This document shows, in pieces, positions 25,177 to 34,135 of a DNA stretch of 64,000 nt. A program made the translations under genes and the position numbers. The number at the start of each line of letters is the position of its first letter. Position 1 is the stretch's first letter. Under the pieces are notes generated by a model. That model saw only the letters and a list, made by a program, of their open reading frames with translations. It had not been told where the DNA came from and searched no databases. Origin of the DNA: Chloroflexota bacterium (GTDB lineage: Bacteria > Chloroflexota > Anaerolineae > 4572-78 > J111). The stretch lies in contig BOKF01000003.1 of NCBI GenBank assembly GCA_016860845.1, positions 331,491-395,490 of the forward strand, written 5' to 3'.

Positions 25177-25950
25177 ATGAATTTTCTGCCACACCGTTTT
25201 TCTTTAGTTACGATGCTAATGCTCGCCATCGTAATCATCTTTCAGTTGTTAACCACACCTCCTCTAACTCAGGCCCAAGACGAACAGCCTGTTCCCTCAG
25301 AACCCTCTCTACCTGTCAATCCGACTCCTGAGCCTCCCTTTCAACTCCCCTTCGCGACATCCCCTGGCCCCACAACCTGGCTCCTGGCTCAACCCTACGG
25401 CAACACTATCAATGCTTATTATAAGCGTAATACGACCTATGGCGCATCAGGGGGGATTCATTTTGGCATGGATTTTGCCGCGCCATGTGGCACAGAGATT
25501 GTGGCCATTGCCGCCGGCATCGTGTTTGGGGTGGATGGTCCTTTTGGCTCGCCGCCCCATAATTTGATGCTTGACCATCCTCAAGTGGGCTACGCCTCTA
25601 TGTATGGTCATCTTTTAGAAACGTCCCGCTTACTTCCTGGACAGCAAGTTAAACAGGGACAGGTAATCGCTTTGGTGGGTGAGCCTGGGGGTGATTGTAG
25701 CCAATACCCTGAACTGCACCTGGAGATTCGAGACCTGAAACACATACGCAAATATAATCCGGCCCTTTTTATTAACGCTAACTGGAATAACCTGACGCTG
25801 ATTGGCAGCTCGGGTCGGAGCTTTATGCACGATTTAGCCGCGCCGCGCAAGTGGCAAACCTTCTATGATCAACCAGAAGCTGAAATAGGCGGCCCCATTC
25901 TCAATAATTTTGCCAGTACCTGGCCGTTGGACTGGAGTTTGCGCCAATAA
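25177..25950 (+). CDS. Secreted M23-type (LytM) peptidase-like protein
   Basis: A 257-residue exported protein with a signal peptide (hydrophobic about 12-28, likely cleavage near TQAQD) and a Pro-rich spacer. The LytM/M23 domain contains HFGMDFAAPCGTEI, MYGHL and QVIALVGEPGG. The domain normally cuts peptidoglycan cross-bridges using Zn held by HxxxD and HxH. Here the first His of HxH is Glu (PELHLEI), so catalysis may be lost and a regulatory or binding role is possible. It is monocistronic, with its own promoter. Confidence 0.85.
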   Translation: MNFLPHRFSLVTMLMLAIVIIFQLLTTPPLTQAQDEQPVPSEPSLPVNPTPEPPFQLPFATSPGPTTWLLAQPYGNTINAYYKRNTTYGASGGIHFGMDFAAPCGTEIVAIAAGIVFGVDGPFGSPPHNLMLDHPQVGYASMYGHLLETSRLLPGQQVKQGQVIALVGEPGGDCSQYPELHLEIRDLKHIRKYNPALFINANWNNLTLIGSSGRSFMHDLAAPRKWQTFYDQPEAEIGGPILNNFASTWPLDWSLRQ

Positions 25951-26540
25951 AAGGCTCCTTCAATGTATTTCTGGATACCCGCCATTTTGCCCGGATCGAT
26001 ACACGCCATTTGGCGCTTACCTTTGACGTGCAAATGGTCTATACTCAGAGTTGTAAGATAAAGTTTCGTCCGTCATCCCAGCCGCGTCCGGTAAACAAAA
26101 GCAAACCGGCCGGCGGCCTGGCTCCGGCCTATTGAAAGGACAATCTATCGAAAAAGAGCAGACTCCACCGGTCCAAATGCCGCCTCTGGCTCTCGACGCT
26201 ATTGGAGTGAAGCTTGCGGCTGACCTAGCCGAGCACTCACACCCAGCGGGGTGAACCCGCCGTGATGGCCCAAAGGCGACGACCCAGTCAATAACAGCAT
26301 AAGACTTCTTATGGAGGCCGCAGGCCTTAAACCTGCGGCCTCTGTCTTTGTGGCTATAGCTAGACCACAGGCCATTTTGCCTGTATGCAGACGCGCCATT
26401 CGGCGCTTGAGGTGTAGGTTCGAGTGATTTACACTCAGGGTAAAGTTTCATCAGTGGCAGCCAGCCAGACAGCATCATCAGGACGGCTGCCGCTAACCTT
26501 GTGTGCGACTCAAGTGAATAAAGAACAGGAGAATACTAAA
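25951..26540. other. Long non-coding interval before htrA with repeated modules and secondary structure
   Basis: No credible gene is seen. Two roughly 90-bp modules, 25979-26068 and 26367-26455, resemble each other. Both carry gccattttgcc, then cgccatt-t/c-ggcgctt, then a tacactcag or tatactcag and a taaagttt block. Between them is a strongly folded stretch. The first module also contains TTGTAAGATA (26051-26060), a half copy of the CTTAC/GTAAG dyad. The layout suggests a long regulated leader for the HtrA gene or a degenerate mobile element. Confidence 0.5.
26202..26342 (+). ncRNA. Candidate structured leader RNA upstream of htrA
   Basis: Successive helices can be drawn by eye. A gagtg/cactc stem encloses cggct/agccg. 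A gcggg/cccgc stem has loop gtgaa. Last comes a perfect 11-bp hairpin gaggccgcagg/cctgcggcctc (26314-26324 with 26332-26342, loop ccttaaa). I do not recognise a known riboswitch class, and the final hairpin has no proper T-run. Covariation in relatives would be needed to call it an RNA. Confidence 0.3.
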
Positions 26541-27833
26541 ATGAACAAGCGTGCTTTTCCAAAATATCTATTTTTCGCGGTGTGGGTCATTGTGGCCCTG
26601 TTGTTGGTGATGAGCGGTTCTCTGTTGGGCGGGCTCGTGCTGGGGTCTTATCTGACCAGTGACGCCCAGGCCCTTGCCGCGTCCCCGCCGGTCCAGGCTG
26701 CTCAGCCGGCAGCGCAGCTCTCCCAGGATGAGGTCAACCTCATCGCCGCCTACGAACAGGCATTAATTGATATTTACCGGAATGCCGTGCCCTCAGTCGT
26801 CAATATTAGGGTGACCCAAAAAGTGGAGGCCCAAACGTCCGATCAGTTCGACTTTGGCTTTCCCTTCGGGCCTGAGGGCCGTCCCCGATCACAAAGCCCC
26901 GAGGAATTTTACAACCGGGGGCAAGGCTCCGGCTTTGTCTGGGACAAAGAGGGCCATATCGTGACCAATTATCACGTCATTGCCGAAGCGACCGATGTCG
27001 AAGTGGCTTTTGCCAACGGCACAACAGCCAAAGCCGAAGTCCTTGGGGCCGACCCCGACGCCGACCTGGCCGTGCTGAAAGTAGACCTGCCAGCGACAGA
27101 GCTGCAACCCCTCGCCCTGGGTGACAGCGATGCCTTACAGGTGGGCCAACTGGCCATCGCCATCGGCAATCCATTTGGGCAGGAATTTACCATGACCAGC
27201 GGGATTATCAGCGCCGTCGGCCGGGTCATGCGCAGCGGCAACGGTCCTTTCTCGGTACCTGAGGCCATCCAGACCGACGCACCGATCAACCCCGGCAACT
27301 CCGGCGGCCCGCTCCTGGATCGCCAGGGACGAGTGATTGGCATTAACAGCCAAATCATCAGCCAAAGCGGCGCCAACGCTGGCGTTGGTTTTGCCGTGCC
27401 GATCAACATCGCCCAACAAATTGTCCCCACCCTGATCAAAGGTGAAAGCTACGAATATGCCTGGCTGGGTATCAGCGGCGCTCCCCTGACCGCCGAAGTG
27501 GCTGATTTTATGAAGTTCCCGGCTGACACCAAAGGGGCACTGGTGATTGATGTGATGCAGGATAGCCCGGCCGACAAGGCCGGTCTAAAGGGCAGTGATA
27601 AAACGTTGCAGATCGCCGGGGCGGAGTACCAGCTTGGCGGCGATGTCATCACGGTTATCAATGATCAGCCGGTCGAAGATATGGACGATCTCATCACCTA
27701 CTTGATCGAACAAACTCGCCCTGGCGACCAGGTGACGCTCGACGTGATCCGGGCTGATGGCCAGCAGGAGAAGGTTGAAGTGGTGCTGGAAGCTCGACCG
27801 AGGTTGGAAGTCAGCGGTCAAGAGAATAGATAA
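26541..27833 (+). CDS. HtrA/DegP-type serine protease
   Basis: Envelope quality-control protease (430 residues) acting outside the cytoplasm. It has an N-terminal membrane anchor (about 10-38), a trypsin-like domain with His145 (NYHVIAEA), Asp175 (DADLAVLK) and Ser254 (GNSGGPLL), and one PDZ domain (about 300-420, starting near [10 protein letters not shown]). A low-complexity Gln/Ala stretch separates anchor and protease. The ATG at 26541 follows acaggag; the upstream in-frame ATG at 26424 lies in the repeat module and is rejected. Regulation probably acts through the long leader. The Agl23-like gene follows after 21 bp. Confidence 0.94.
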   Translation: MNKRAFPKYLFFAVWVIVALLLVMSGSLLGGLVLGSYLTSDAQALAASPPVQAAQPAAQLSQDEVNLIAAYEQALIDIYRNAVPSVVNIRVTQKVEAQTSDQFDFGFPFGPEGRPRSQSPEEFYNRGQGSGFVWDKEGHIVTNYHVIAEATDVEVAFANGTTAKAEVLGADPDADLAVLKVDLPATELQPLALGDSDALQVGQLAIAIGNPFGQEFTMTSGIISAVGRVMRSGNGPFSVPEAIQTDAPINPGNSGGPLLDRQGRVIGINSQIISQSGANAGVGFAVPINIAQQIVPTLIKGESYEYAWLGISGAPLTAEVADFMKFPADTKGALVIDVMQDSPADKAGLKGSDKTLQIAGAEYQLGGDVITVINDQPVEDMDDLITYLIEQTRPGDQVTLDVIRADGQQEKVEVVLEARPRLEVSGQENR

Positions 27834-27854
27834 GCATTTCCAATCTGAGTGATC

Positions 27855-30785
27855 ATGGTGGAGGATACCCTGGCTCAATCACGCGCCGATACCTCGGCGC
27901 CAACATCCGTCATCACGCTGCCCCGTCTGTTCAGTTTGGCCTTCCCACTCACCTGGGAAACCGCCCTGGTTGGGGCAGCGTTTGTCCTGGCTATCGTGAC
28001 CCGTCTGTGGGCTTTAGGCGACCGGGTGATGAGCCACGACGAGAGCCTGCACGTCTACTACTCGTGGCGCCTGGCCACCGGCCAGGGCTTTGCCCACAGC
28101 CCGATGATGCATGGCCCCTTTCTGTTTGAGGCTACCGCTTTCATCAACCTCCTCTTCGGAGCGAGTGATGTCACCTCCCGCCTGGTCCCGGCCATCCTGG
28201 GGACGTTCATCGTCGTCGTCATACCTCAATGGCTGAAGCCGTGGCTGGGCCGGGTGGGGGCGCTGCTGACCTCGGTCTTACTACTGATCTCGCCTTTCGT
28301 CCTTTACTACTCGCGCTACATTCGCCATGATATCCAGGTCATCGCCTGGACGCTGCTGCTCGTCGTCGCCATCTTCCGCTACCTCCACCACCGCCGGGAG
28401 CGGGATCTGCTACTGCTGGCCGTGGCCCTGGCGTTGATGTTCGCCACCATGGAGATCACCTTCATTTACCTGGCCATCTTCACCGGTTTCCTGGCGCTGC
28501 GGGCTGCGCTTACTCATCGGCTCCGCTGGCGCGCTATCCGCCGCTCGGCCGAATTCGACTTGCTGATGGTGCTGGCGACTCTCGGCGCATTTTTCTCCTC
28601 ACCGATTGCTCTGCTTATCTTGAATCCGATCTGGATTAACTTCATCGACTCGCCCTTCGTGGACATGCAGACGTTGGCCAGCCAGGGGGGCGAATGGGTA
28701 GCAGGGCCGGCCGGGCTGCGGCTGTGGGGTCTATGGACCGTCTTCGCCGTTGGAGCCACGGCGGCTGGCCTGTGGTGGGGCGGACAACGTTGGCTCAAAC
28801 TGGCCGGGCTATTTGGGGCCATCACCGTGACCCTGTTTACTACCTTCTTCACCAACCCGGCCGGGTTGAGTACCGGTCTTATCGGTTCGCTGGGCTACTG
28901 GCTGGCTCAGCAGGAGGTGGCCCGGGGCGGGCAGCCGTGGTATTACTATCTAATGGTCTTTCCGTTGTATGAGTACTTGCCGCTGCTGGGGGGACTGGCG
29001 GCGGCGGGGTTCTATCTGCTGCGCCGCCAAGCGCTCTCCCGCTTCGCTCGAACCTTTGTCTTGTTTGGGCTGTGGTGGGCCGGACTGATTTTCCTGGCCC
29101 TCTCCCTGGCCGGGGAGAAAATGCCCTGGCTCTCGACCCATCTGGTCATTCCATTCATCTTGCTGACCGGTTGGTGGCTTGGGCAACTGCTACCGGGGGC
29201 GTGGTCACCGGCGGGGAAGCCGGGTGAGTGGCGCAGGGTGATCGGGAACAGAATCGCCCTGGGCGGGGTGGCCATCCTGGCGCTGCTGACCATCCGCACC
29301 TCCTTTGCCGCCAACTACGTTAACTACGACTACACCACCGAGTTCATCGGCTACGCTCACGGCGCGCCGGGGGTGAAATGGGTCATGGCTGACATCGAAG
29401 CGATCGCCAATCACACCGGGGCCGGCCGTGACTTGAAAATCGCCTACGACGACGAAGTCTCATGGCCGCTGGTCTGGTACCTGCGTGATTTTCCCCGGCA
29501 AGCCTTCTTCGGGGACAAACCTAACCCGGAGGCGCTGGATGCGCCGGTGGTCCTGGCCGGCTCGAAGAACTGGTCGAAGGTCGAAGCTCTCCTTGGCAAC
29601 CGCTATCATCGTTTTGAGGTCATTTACCGCTGGTGGCCGCTCGAGGACTATAAGGACCTGACCTGGGAGCGGCTCCGCTTCGCCCTGACCGATTCGGCCA
29701 GGCGTGCGGCGCTATGGGACATCGTGTGGGCCCGCGACTATAGCCGCTATGCCGAGTTGACCCAGCAGCAGTTGAAGCCGCCCACCAACTGGCCTTTTGC
29801 CAGCCGCATGCGCATCTACGTGCGCAAGGACATTGCCGCGCAGATGTTGAGCCTGAGTCTCGGCCCGACCATGTTGGCCGATGTGCCTGGGCCGGTGGAT
29901 GCCTATGCCGGCGTCCAACGCCAGGTGACGCCGCTCCAGGTCATCGCTGCCGCAGGTCTCAACGCGCCGCGCAACCTGGCGCCAGGCCCGGATGATTCAC
30001 TCTATGTCGCCGATACGGCCAACTCACGGATGGTCAGGTTTGACAGGGCAGGGAAGGTGCTGGTCACGTGGGGCGGCAAGACGCCCGATGGGCAAATCCC
30101 ACCCGCACCGGGCACCTTTGTTGAACCGTGGGGTGTGGCCGTGGATATCCAGGGCAATGTCTTTGTTGCGGACACCTGGAACCATCGGGTCCAGAAGTTC
30201 GACCCGAACGGGAAATTCCTGCTGGCGTGGGGCAGTCCTGGCCAGGGCGACGCTGGACCGGATAAGTTCTGGGGCCCACGCGGTATCGCCGTCAGCCCCG
30301 AGGGGCGGGTCTATCTGACCGATACCGGAAATAGGCGAGTGCTCGCCTTTGATGCGAACGGTAAATTTCTGCTGGAGTTCGACCCAGACGGTGAGGCAGA
30401 ACTCAACGAACCGGTGGGGCTGGCGCTCGGCCCGGATGGCCAGGTCTATGTCGCCGATACCTGGAACCGACGGATTGCCGTGTTCTCTCCCGATGGGCAG
30501 TTCCTCCGGAGTTGGCCGGTGGAGGCCTGGGCCGGGACCTCGCTGGATAACAAGCCCTACCTGACCCTGAATACCCAGAGCCAGGTGTACGTCACAGACC
30601 CCGAGGGCTATCGGGTGCTGGCCTTCTCAGCGAGTGGGGAGCCGGTGGCTGCGTTCGGGCGGTTCGGGTCTGATGAGGACGCCTTCGGGCTGCCGACCGG
30701 GCTGGCTCTTGCGCCAGATGGCAGCGTGTGGGTGGCCGATGCCGGAAACAATCGCCTGGCCCGCTTTGCTGTGTTGCAGCCATAG
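27855..30785 (+). CDS. Agl23-like (TIGR03663) membrane protein fused to NHL beta-propeller repeats
   Basis: A 977-residue two-part protein. The N-terminal about 500 residues have roughly ten membrane helices and the GT39/PMT-like loop MSHDESLHVYYSW typical of the TIGR03663/Agl23 group, which is associated with lipid-linked glycan handling. A soluble middle part (about 500-690) follows. The C-terminal about 285 residues carry repeats such as PDDSLYVADTANSRMVRFD and IQGNVFVADTWNHRVQKFD, NHL blades for about a six-bladed propeller outside the membrane. The start is taken as ATG 27855 (GTG 27849 possible); no clear ribosome binding site is seen, so it may be coupled to htrA, 21 bp upstream. Substrate unknown. 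Confidence 0.85.
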   Translation: MVEDTLAQSRADTSAPTSVITLPRLFSLAFPLTWETALVGAAFVLAIVTRLWALGDRVMSHDESLHVYYSWRLATGQGFAHSPMMHGPFLFEATAFINLLFGASDVTSRLVPAILGTFIVVVIPQWLKPWLGRVGALLTSVLLLISPFVLYYSRYIRHDIQVIAWTLLLVVAIFRYLHHRRERDLLLLAVALALMFATMEITFIYLAIFTGFLALRAALTHRLRWRAIRRSAEFDLLMVLATLGAFFSSPIALLILNPIWINFIDSPFVDMQTLASQGGEWVAGPAGLRLWGLWTVFAVGATAAGLWWGGQRWLKLAGLFGAITVTLFTTFFTNPAGLSTGLIGSLGYWLAQQEVARGGQPWYYYLMVFPLYEYLPLLGGLAAAGFYLLRRQALSRFARTFVLFGLWWAGLIFLALSLAGEKMPWLSTHLVIPFILLTGWWLGQLLPGAWSPAGKPGEWRRVIGNRIALGGVAILALLTIRTSFAANYVNYDYTTEFIGYAHGAPGVKWVMADIEAIANHTGAGRDLKIAYDDEVSWPLVWYLRDFPRQAFFGDKPNPEALDAPVVLAGSKNWSKVEALLGNRYHRFEVIYRWWPLEDYKDLTWERLRFALTDSARRAALWDIVWARDYSRYAELTQQQLKPPTNWPFASRMRIYVRKDIAAQMLSLSLGPTMLADVPGPVDAYAGVQRQVTPLQVIAAAGLNAPRNLAPGPDDSLYVADTANSRMVRFDRAGKVLVTWGGKTPDGQIPPAPGTFVEPWGVAVDIQGNVFVADTWNHRVQKFDPNGKFLLAWGSPGQGDAGPDKFWGPRGIAVSPEGRVYLTDTGNRRVLAFDANGKFLLEFDPDGEAELNEPVGLALGPDGQVYVADTWNRRIAVFSPDGQFLRSWPVEAWAGTSLDNKPYLTLNTQSQVYVTDPEGYRVLAFSASGEPVAAFGRFGSDEDAFGLPTGLALAPDGSVWVADAGNNRLARFAVLQP

Positions 30786-30898
30786 GCGGCTATGACCCAG
30801 GCTCAGGCCAAATAGCGAACACTCAGTCTGCCTAAAGATACTTCCCCCATAAATTGTGTTGGGGTAAAATGGAAGCAGCACTCTCAATGGAGGCGCTT

Positions 30899-32282
30899 AT
30901 GTCTCAAACCATTTCTTTCTCAACTAGCGATCCTGCTCTGGATCGCGCCGTCTCGCTGCTGAACCGGCTTTTCCCCCCACCCCGCACCTTCACCGTGCGG
31001 CTGTGGGATGGCTCCGAATTACCGGCGGCCGCTCGTCCGGCCTTTAGCTTGATCCTCAACCACCCCGGCGCATTGCGGCGGATGTTCACCCCGCCCCTCG
31101 AACTCTCCCTGGGCGAAGCCTTCATCTATGGGGACTTCGACCTTGAGGGCGACCTTTTTTCCGCCTTCCCGCTGCTTGAGGCCCTCTTCAGCCGCACTTT
31201 CTCCCTGGGCGAAATCGCTGTCCTGGCCCGGCACGTCCTTGCCCTTCCCAAGTCCGAACCAGGCCGGCCAACCCATCGTGGCCCGGCTCATCTGCGGGGG
31301 GGCATTGCACTCGCGTGAGCGAGATCGGGCCGCCATTCGGTATCACTATGATGTGGGGGACGACTTCTATGCCCTATGGCTGGATCGCCACCGGCAGTAC
31401 TCCTGCGCCTACTTCCCCACCGGTATGGAGGACCTGGACACAGCGCAGGAGCGCAAGCTGGAGCATATTTGCCGCAAGCTCCGCCTCCGATCCGGCGAAC
31501 GGCTGTTGGATATCGGCTGTGGCTGGGGCGGCTTGGCTGTATATGCCGCCGAGAAATATGGTGTCAGGGTGCTGGGCGTTACCCTGAGTGAGAACCAGGC
31601 GACCTACGCTAACTTCCAGATCGCCCGCGCCGGCCTGGGGGACCGGGCCTGGGTCAAGCTCCAGGACTATCGTGACCTGGCCGCCGACTCCTTTGACAAA
31701 ATCGTCAGCGTGGGCATGTTTGAACACGTGGGCCGACGCCATTTGCCGGAATACTTTGCCCAGGCTTCTCGCTTGCTCAAACCCGGTGGCCTGTTCCTCA
31801 ACCACGGCATCTCTCGGCAGCCCCCTGTCCTGCACGTGACCCCGATCAGGTCGGATTTGAGTTGCCACCGGCCCAAGCGCGCCGGGCGAGCGTCCGCCTG
31901 GCAGCGCCTCGTCGAGCGATACCTTCTTGGCTCTGGCGTTTTTGTGCAGCGTTACGTCTTCCCGGATAGTGACCTGGCGCCGCTCAGCGAGGTCAATCTC
32001 ATCGCCGAGCAGGTCGGCTTTGAAGTGCGGGATGTGGAGAACTTGCGGGAGCATTACGCCCTCACCCTCCGTCACTGGGTTGAGCGATTGGAGACGCGCC
32101 AGGCTGAGGCCATCAGCGTGGCCGGCGAGGTGACTTATCGCACCTGGCGGCTGTACATGGCAGCGTCGGCGTCTAGCTTCGAGTCGGGCGGGCTTAACGT
32201 CAACCAGACCCTCCTGGCCAAGCCGGCCGGTGGCCAGAGCAACCTGCCGCTCAGCCGGGCCGATCTTTATCGGCCGGACTGA
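30899..32282 (+). pseudogene. cfa: Cyclopropane-fatty-acyl-phospholipid synthase, frameshifted
   Basis: S-adenosylmethionine-dependent methylase that adds a methylene bridge to unsaturated membrane phospholipids. The first frame (30899-31318) gives the N-terminal domain (TFTVRLWDGSELP, GEAFIYGDFDLEGDL). The second frame, from about 31300, gives AIRYHYDVGDDFY, SCAYFPTG, the SAM motif LLDIGCGWGGLA and SVGMFEHVG. Removing one G from the 7-G run at 31296-31302 joins them seamlessly (HLRGALHSRERDRAAIRYHYD). The lesion is thus a single insertion in a homopolymer: a recent mutation, a phase-variable tract or an assembly error. Ribosome binding site tggagg precedes ATG 30899. Confidence 0.85.
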
Positions 32283-32613
32283 TCCAAAGGGGAACAGTGG
32301 CTAAAAAGGGCCAGCTTTGCACTACAGAAAAACCCGGCTTTACGATGGCCTTATTCAATATTTTGGGGCAGTGGCGCGGCTTTGGAGCTAATGAGAGGGG
32401 AAGCGTTTGCATAGAAGGTTTTTGACAAAATTATTTCCGTGGCATACTATGCAGCCCGTTGCCAACTGATAGTCTTGTAGACCTGATGTGTAACTCTTTT
32501 GTTTGTGGAGCAGACCTTCCAGTCTGCTCGAGTGCCAAAGCTCGGCTAACAGGCTTTCTAGCCTGTCAGCCCTTATGAAAAGTTGCCCATTGCGTTCTTG
32601 TAGATATAACTTC
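32283..32613. repeat. Intergenic interval with two short perfect palindromes
   Basis: No gene is seen. gcagac/gtctgc (32510-32515 with 32522-32527) and acaggct/agcctgt (32549-32555 with 32560-32566) form adjacent hairpins spaced by ctcgagtgccaaag-like sequence. This resembles small REP-like elements in which phrases such as cagaccttccagtctg recur. The lipase mRNA leader probably includes them. Confidence 0.45.
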
Positions 32614-34062
32614 ATGCGAATTCGTCAACAAATTCATAGTGCGTTCCTACTGATCATTTTAGCCAGTTTAGCCTGTACCATTCGCATGCCGGAAGAAATG
32701 GCGCGGTACGACACTCCAGATCGCGCGGCGCCGGCCGCTGTCCCACCGACCGGCATCCCGGTTCTTACTAACGTGATAACAAACGCGACCATCCTGTCCA
32801 CGCCCGGGGCTGAACCGTCGCCTACCCCCGCCGTCATCGCCATTAAGTCGCCTGTGCCTGCCGCTTTAGCCGAGCTGACCGTCGAGTCGCTGGTTAAAGA
32901 GGTGGAGTTCGTCACCACCATCCCCGTTGACGCTATCAACCAGCTTCAGGCCAAATTCTATCCCAACAACAGCCAGACGCCGGCCCAATTTGCAGTGGAT
33001 CGCTTCAAGCTGCGCTTCAAGAGCAGAAACGAACTGGGGCACTGGGTCTCGATCCGGGCCGAAGTGTTTGTACCCAAAGTTGATACGCCGGCCGAATTTC
33101 CCCTCTTTGTTTACGGCGCGGGCACCACCGGTATCAACAATCTATGCGCGCCGCTCGATGAGGAAAGCCGCGGACGCAACTGGGGCCAATACCAGACCCA
33201 CCTACTCTCCTACACAGCGCAAGGGTTCATCAGCATCTTGCCTCACTGGCAAGGCTATGACGATCAAACCCGCAAGCAGAATTATTTTATTGCCGAGCTC
33301 GAAGGCTCGATCATGCTCGATGCCACCCGCGCCGCCTACGAGCTGTTCAACAAAAATCTGCTCGCCAACGTTCTTGCACGACCGGCCCAGGCGGTCTTCT
33401 ATGGCGGCTACTCTCAGGGCGGGCACGGCGCTTTCGCCGCCCTCGATGCGGCCAGCCAATATGCCCCGGAGTTACCCATCAAGGGGGTTGTTGGCCACGC
33501 CACCGCGCCCAGCGTTGAGGCCCTGCTGCGTGAGCGGCCGCCGCTCGCCCCGTACATCGTCTATGCTTACTTCAATTACTATGGGGGCGATGTCATCAAT
33601 CCCGAAGCGGTATTTTTACCTAAGTGGTTGCCCACTTTTTATGCCGATGCCTCAACCAAATGCGTGGATGAAGCGTATGCGTACTATCCCGCAGACCCGA
33701 AGCTGCTCTACCGGCCAGAATTTTTCGAGGCGTTGGACACCGGCCAGTTGGCCGCCACCGTCCCCGCCTTTAAAGAGGCGCTTGAACTCAATTATGTAGG
33801 CGGCTCGCCCAACACGAGTGTGCCCGTCGTTTTATTCCACGGCGAGGCGGATACCGTTGTGACCCCGGAAACCCACGATCGCTTTGTCGCCCGTTTGTGC
33901 AACCTGGGCCAAAACGTCAGCTACAAGCTTTACCCACAGGTGAACCACTTCCAAACCCGTCAAGCTAGTTTTATCGACTCAGTGACCTGGATGCGCAACA
34001 TTTTGAACGGTCAGTTCCCCGAGTCGCAATGCTCCGCCTTTTTCACCAGCAAATTGGAATAG
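32614..34062 (+). CDS. Secreted lipase-like alpha/beta hydrolase lipoprotein
   Basis: A 482-residue exported hydrolase. The N-terminus (MRIRQQIHSAFLLIILASLAC) is a lipoprotein signal with the lipobox Cys at about 21. A Pro/Thr spacer (about 35-90) leads to an alpha/beta hydrolase domain with FPLFVYGAGTTG, nucleophile elbow GYSQGGHG, an acid in LFHGEADTVV and a His in PQVNHFQ. It resembles secretory lipases and esterases. Its closest relative in the window is the C-terminal half of the gene at 35602-37896 (shared YGxGTTGxxxxCAPL, PEFxEAL, SQCS/SSCA ends). The ATG at 32614 is preferred to an earlier frame extension through the palindromes. No clear ribosome binding site. Confidence 0.85.
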   Translation: MRIRQQIHSAFLLIILASLACTIRMPEEMARYDTPDRAAPAAVPPTGIPVLTNVITNATILSTPGAEPSPTPAVIAIKSPVPAALAELTVESLVKEVEFVTTIPVDAINQLQAKFYPNNSQTPAQFAVDRFKLRFKSRNELGHWVSIRAEVFVPKVDTPAEFPLFVYGAGTTGINNLCAPLDEESRGRNWGQYQTHLLSYTAQGFISILPHWQGYDDQTRKQNYFIAELEGSIMLDATRAAYELFNKNLLANVLARPAQAVFYGGYSQGGHGAFAALDAASQYAPELPIKGVVGHATAPSVEALLRERPPLAPYIVYAYFNYYGGDVINPEAVFLPKWLPTFYADASTKCVDEAYAYYPADPKLLYRPEFFEALDTGQLAATVPAFKEALELNYVGGSPNTSVPVVLFHGEADTVVTPETHDRFVARLCNLGQNVSYKLYPQVNHFQTRQASFIDSVTWMRNILNGQFPESQCSAFFTSKLE

Positions 34063-34071
34063 TTAATACAA

Positions 34072-34120
34072 GGGAGTAAGGAGTAGGAAGTAAGGGGTTT
34101 TTCTTCTACTTCCTACTCCC
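34072..34120. terminator. Hairpin between convergent genes (ggagtaggaagta arms)
   Basis: Arms 34080-34092 and 34107-34119 are perfectly complementary over 13 bp. The loop contains ggggtttttc, so T-runs exist near both arms. Placed between the convergent lipase and MBOAT genes, it probably serves as a bidirectional terminator. It is built from the same gggagta/ggagtagg units as the hairpin at 10982. Confidence 0.55.
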
Positions 34121-34135
34121 TGGAACTTGAGTTAG

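Noticed and set aside
26017..26478. Minus-strand open frame of 153 codons in the gap before htrA
   Set aside because: No known motif, crosses both repeat modules and hairpins, and lacks a ribosome binding site; treated as non-coding.
31285..31310. Programmed ribosomal frameshift in cyclopropane synthase
   Set aside because: No slippery heptamer with a following pseudoknot is evident and the family does not use frameshifting; a homopolymer indel is simpler.
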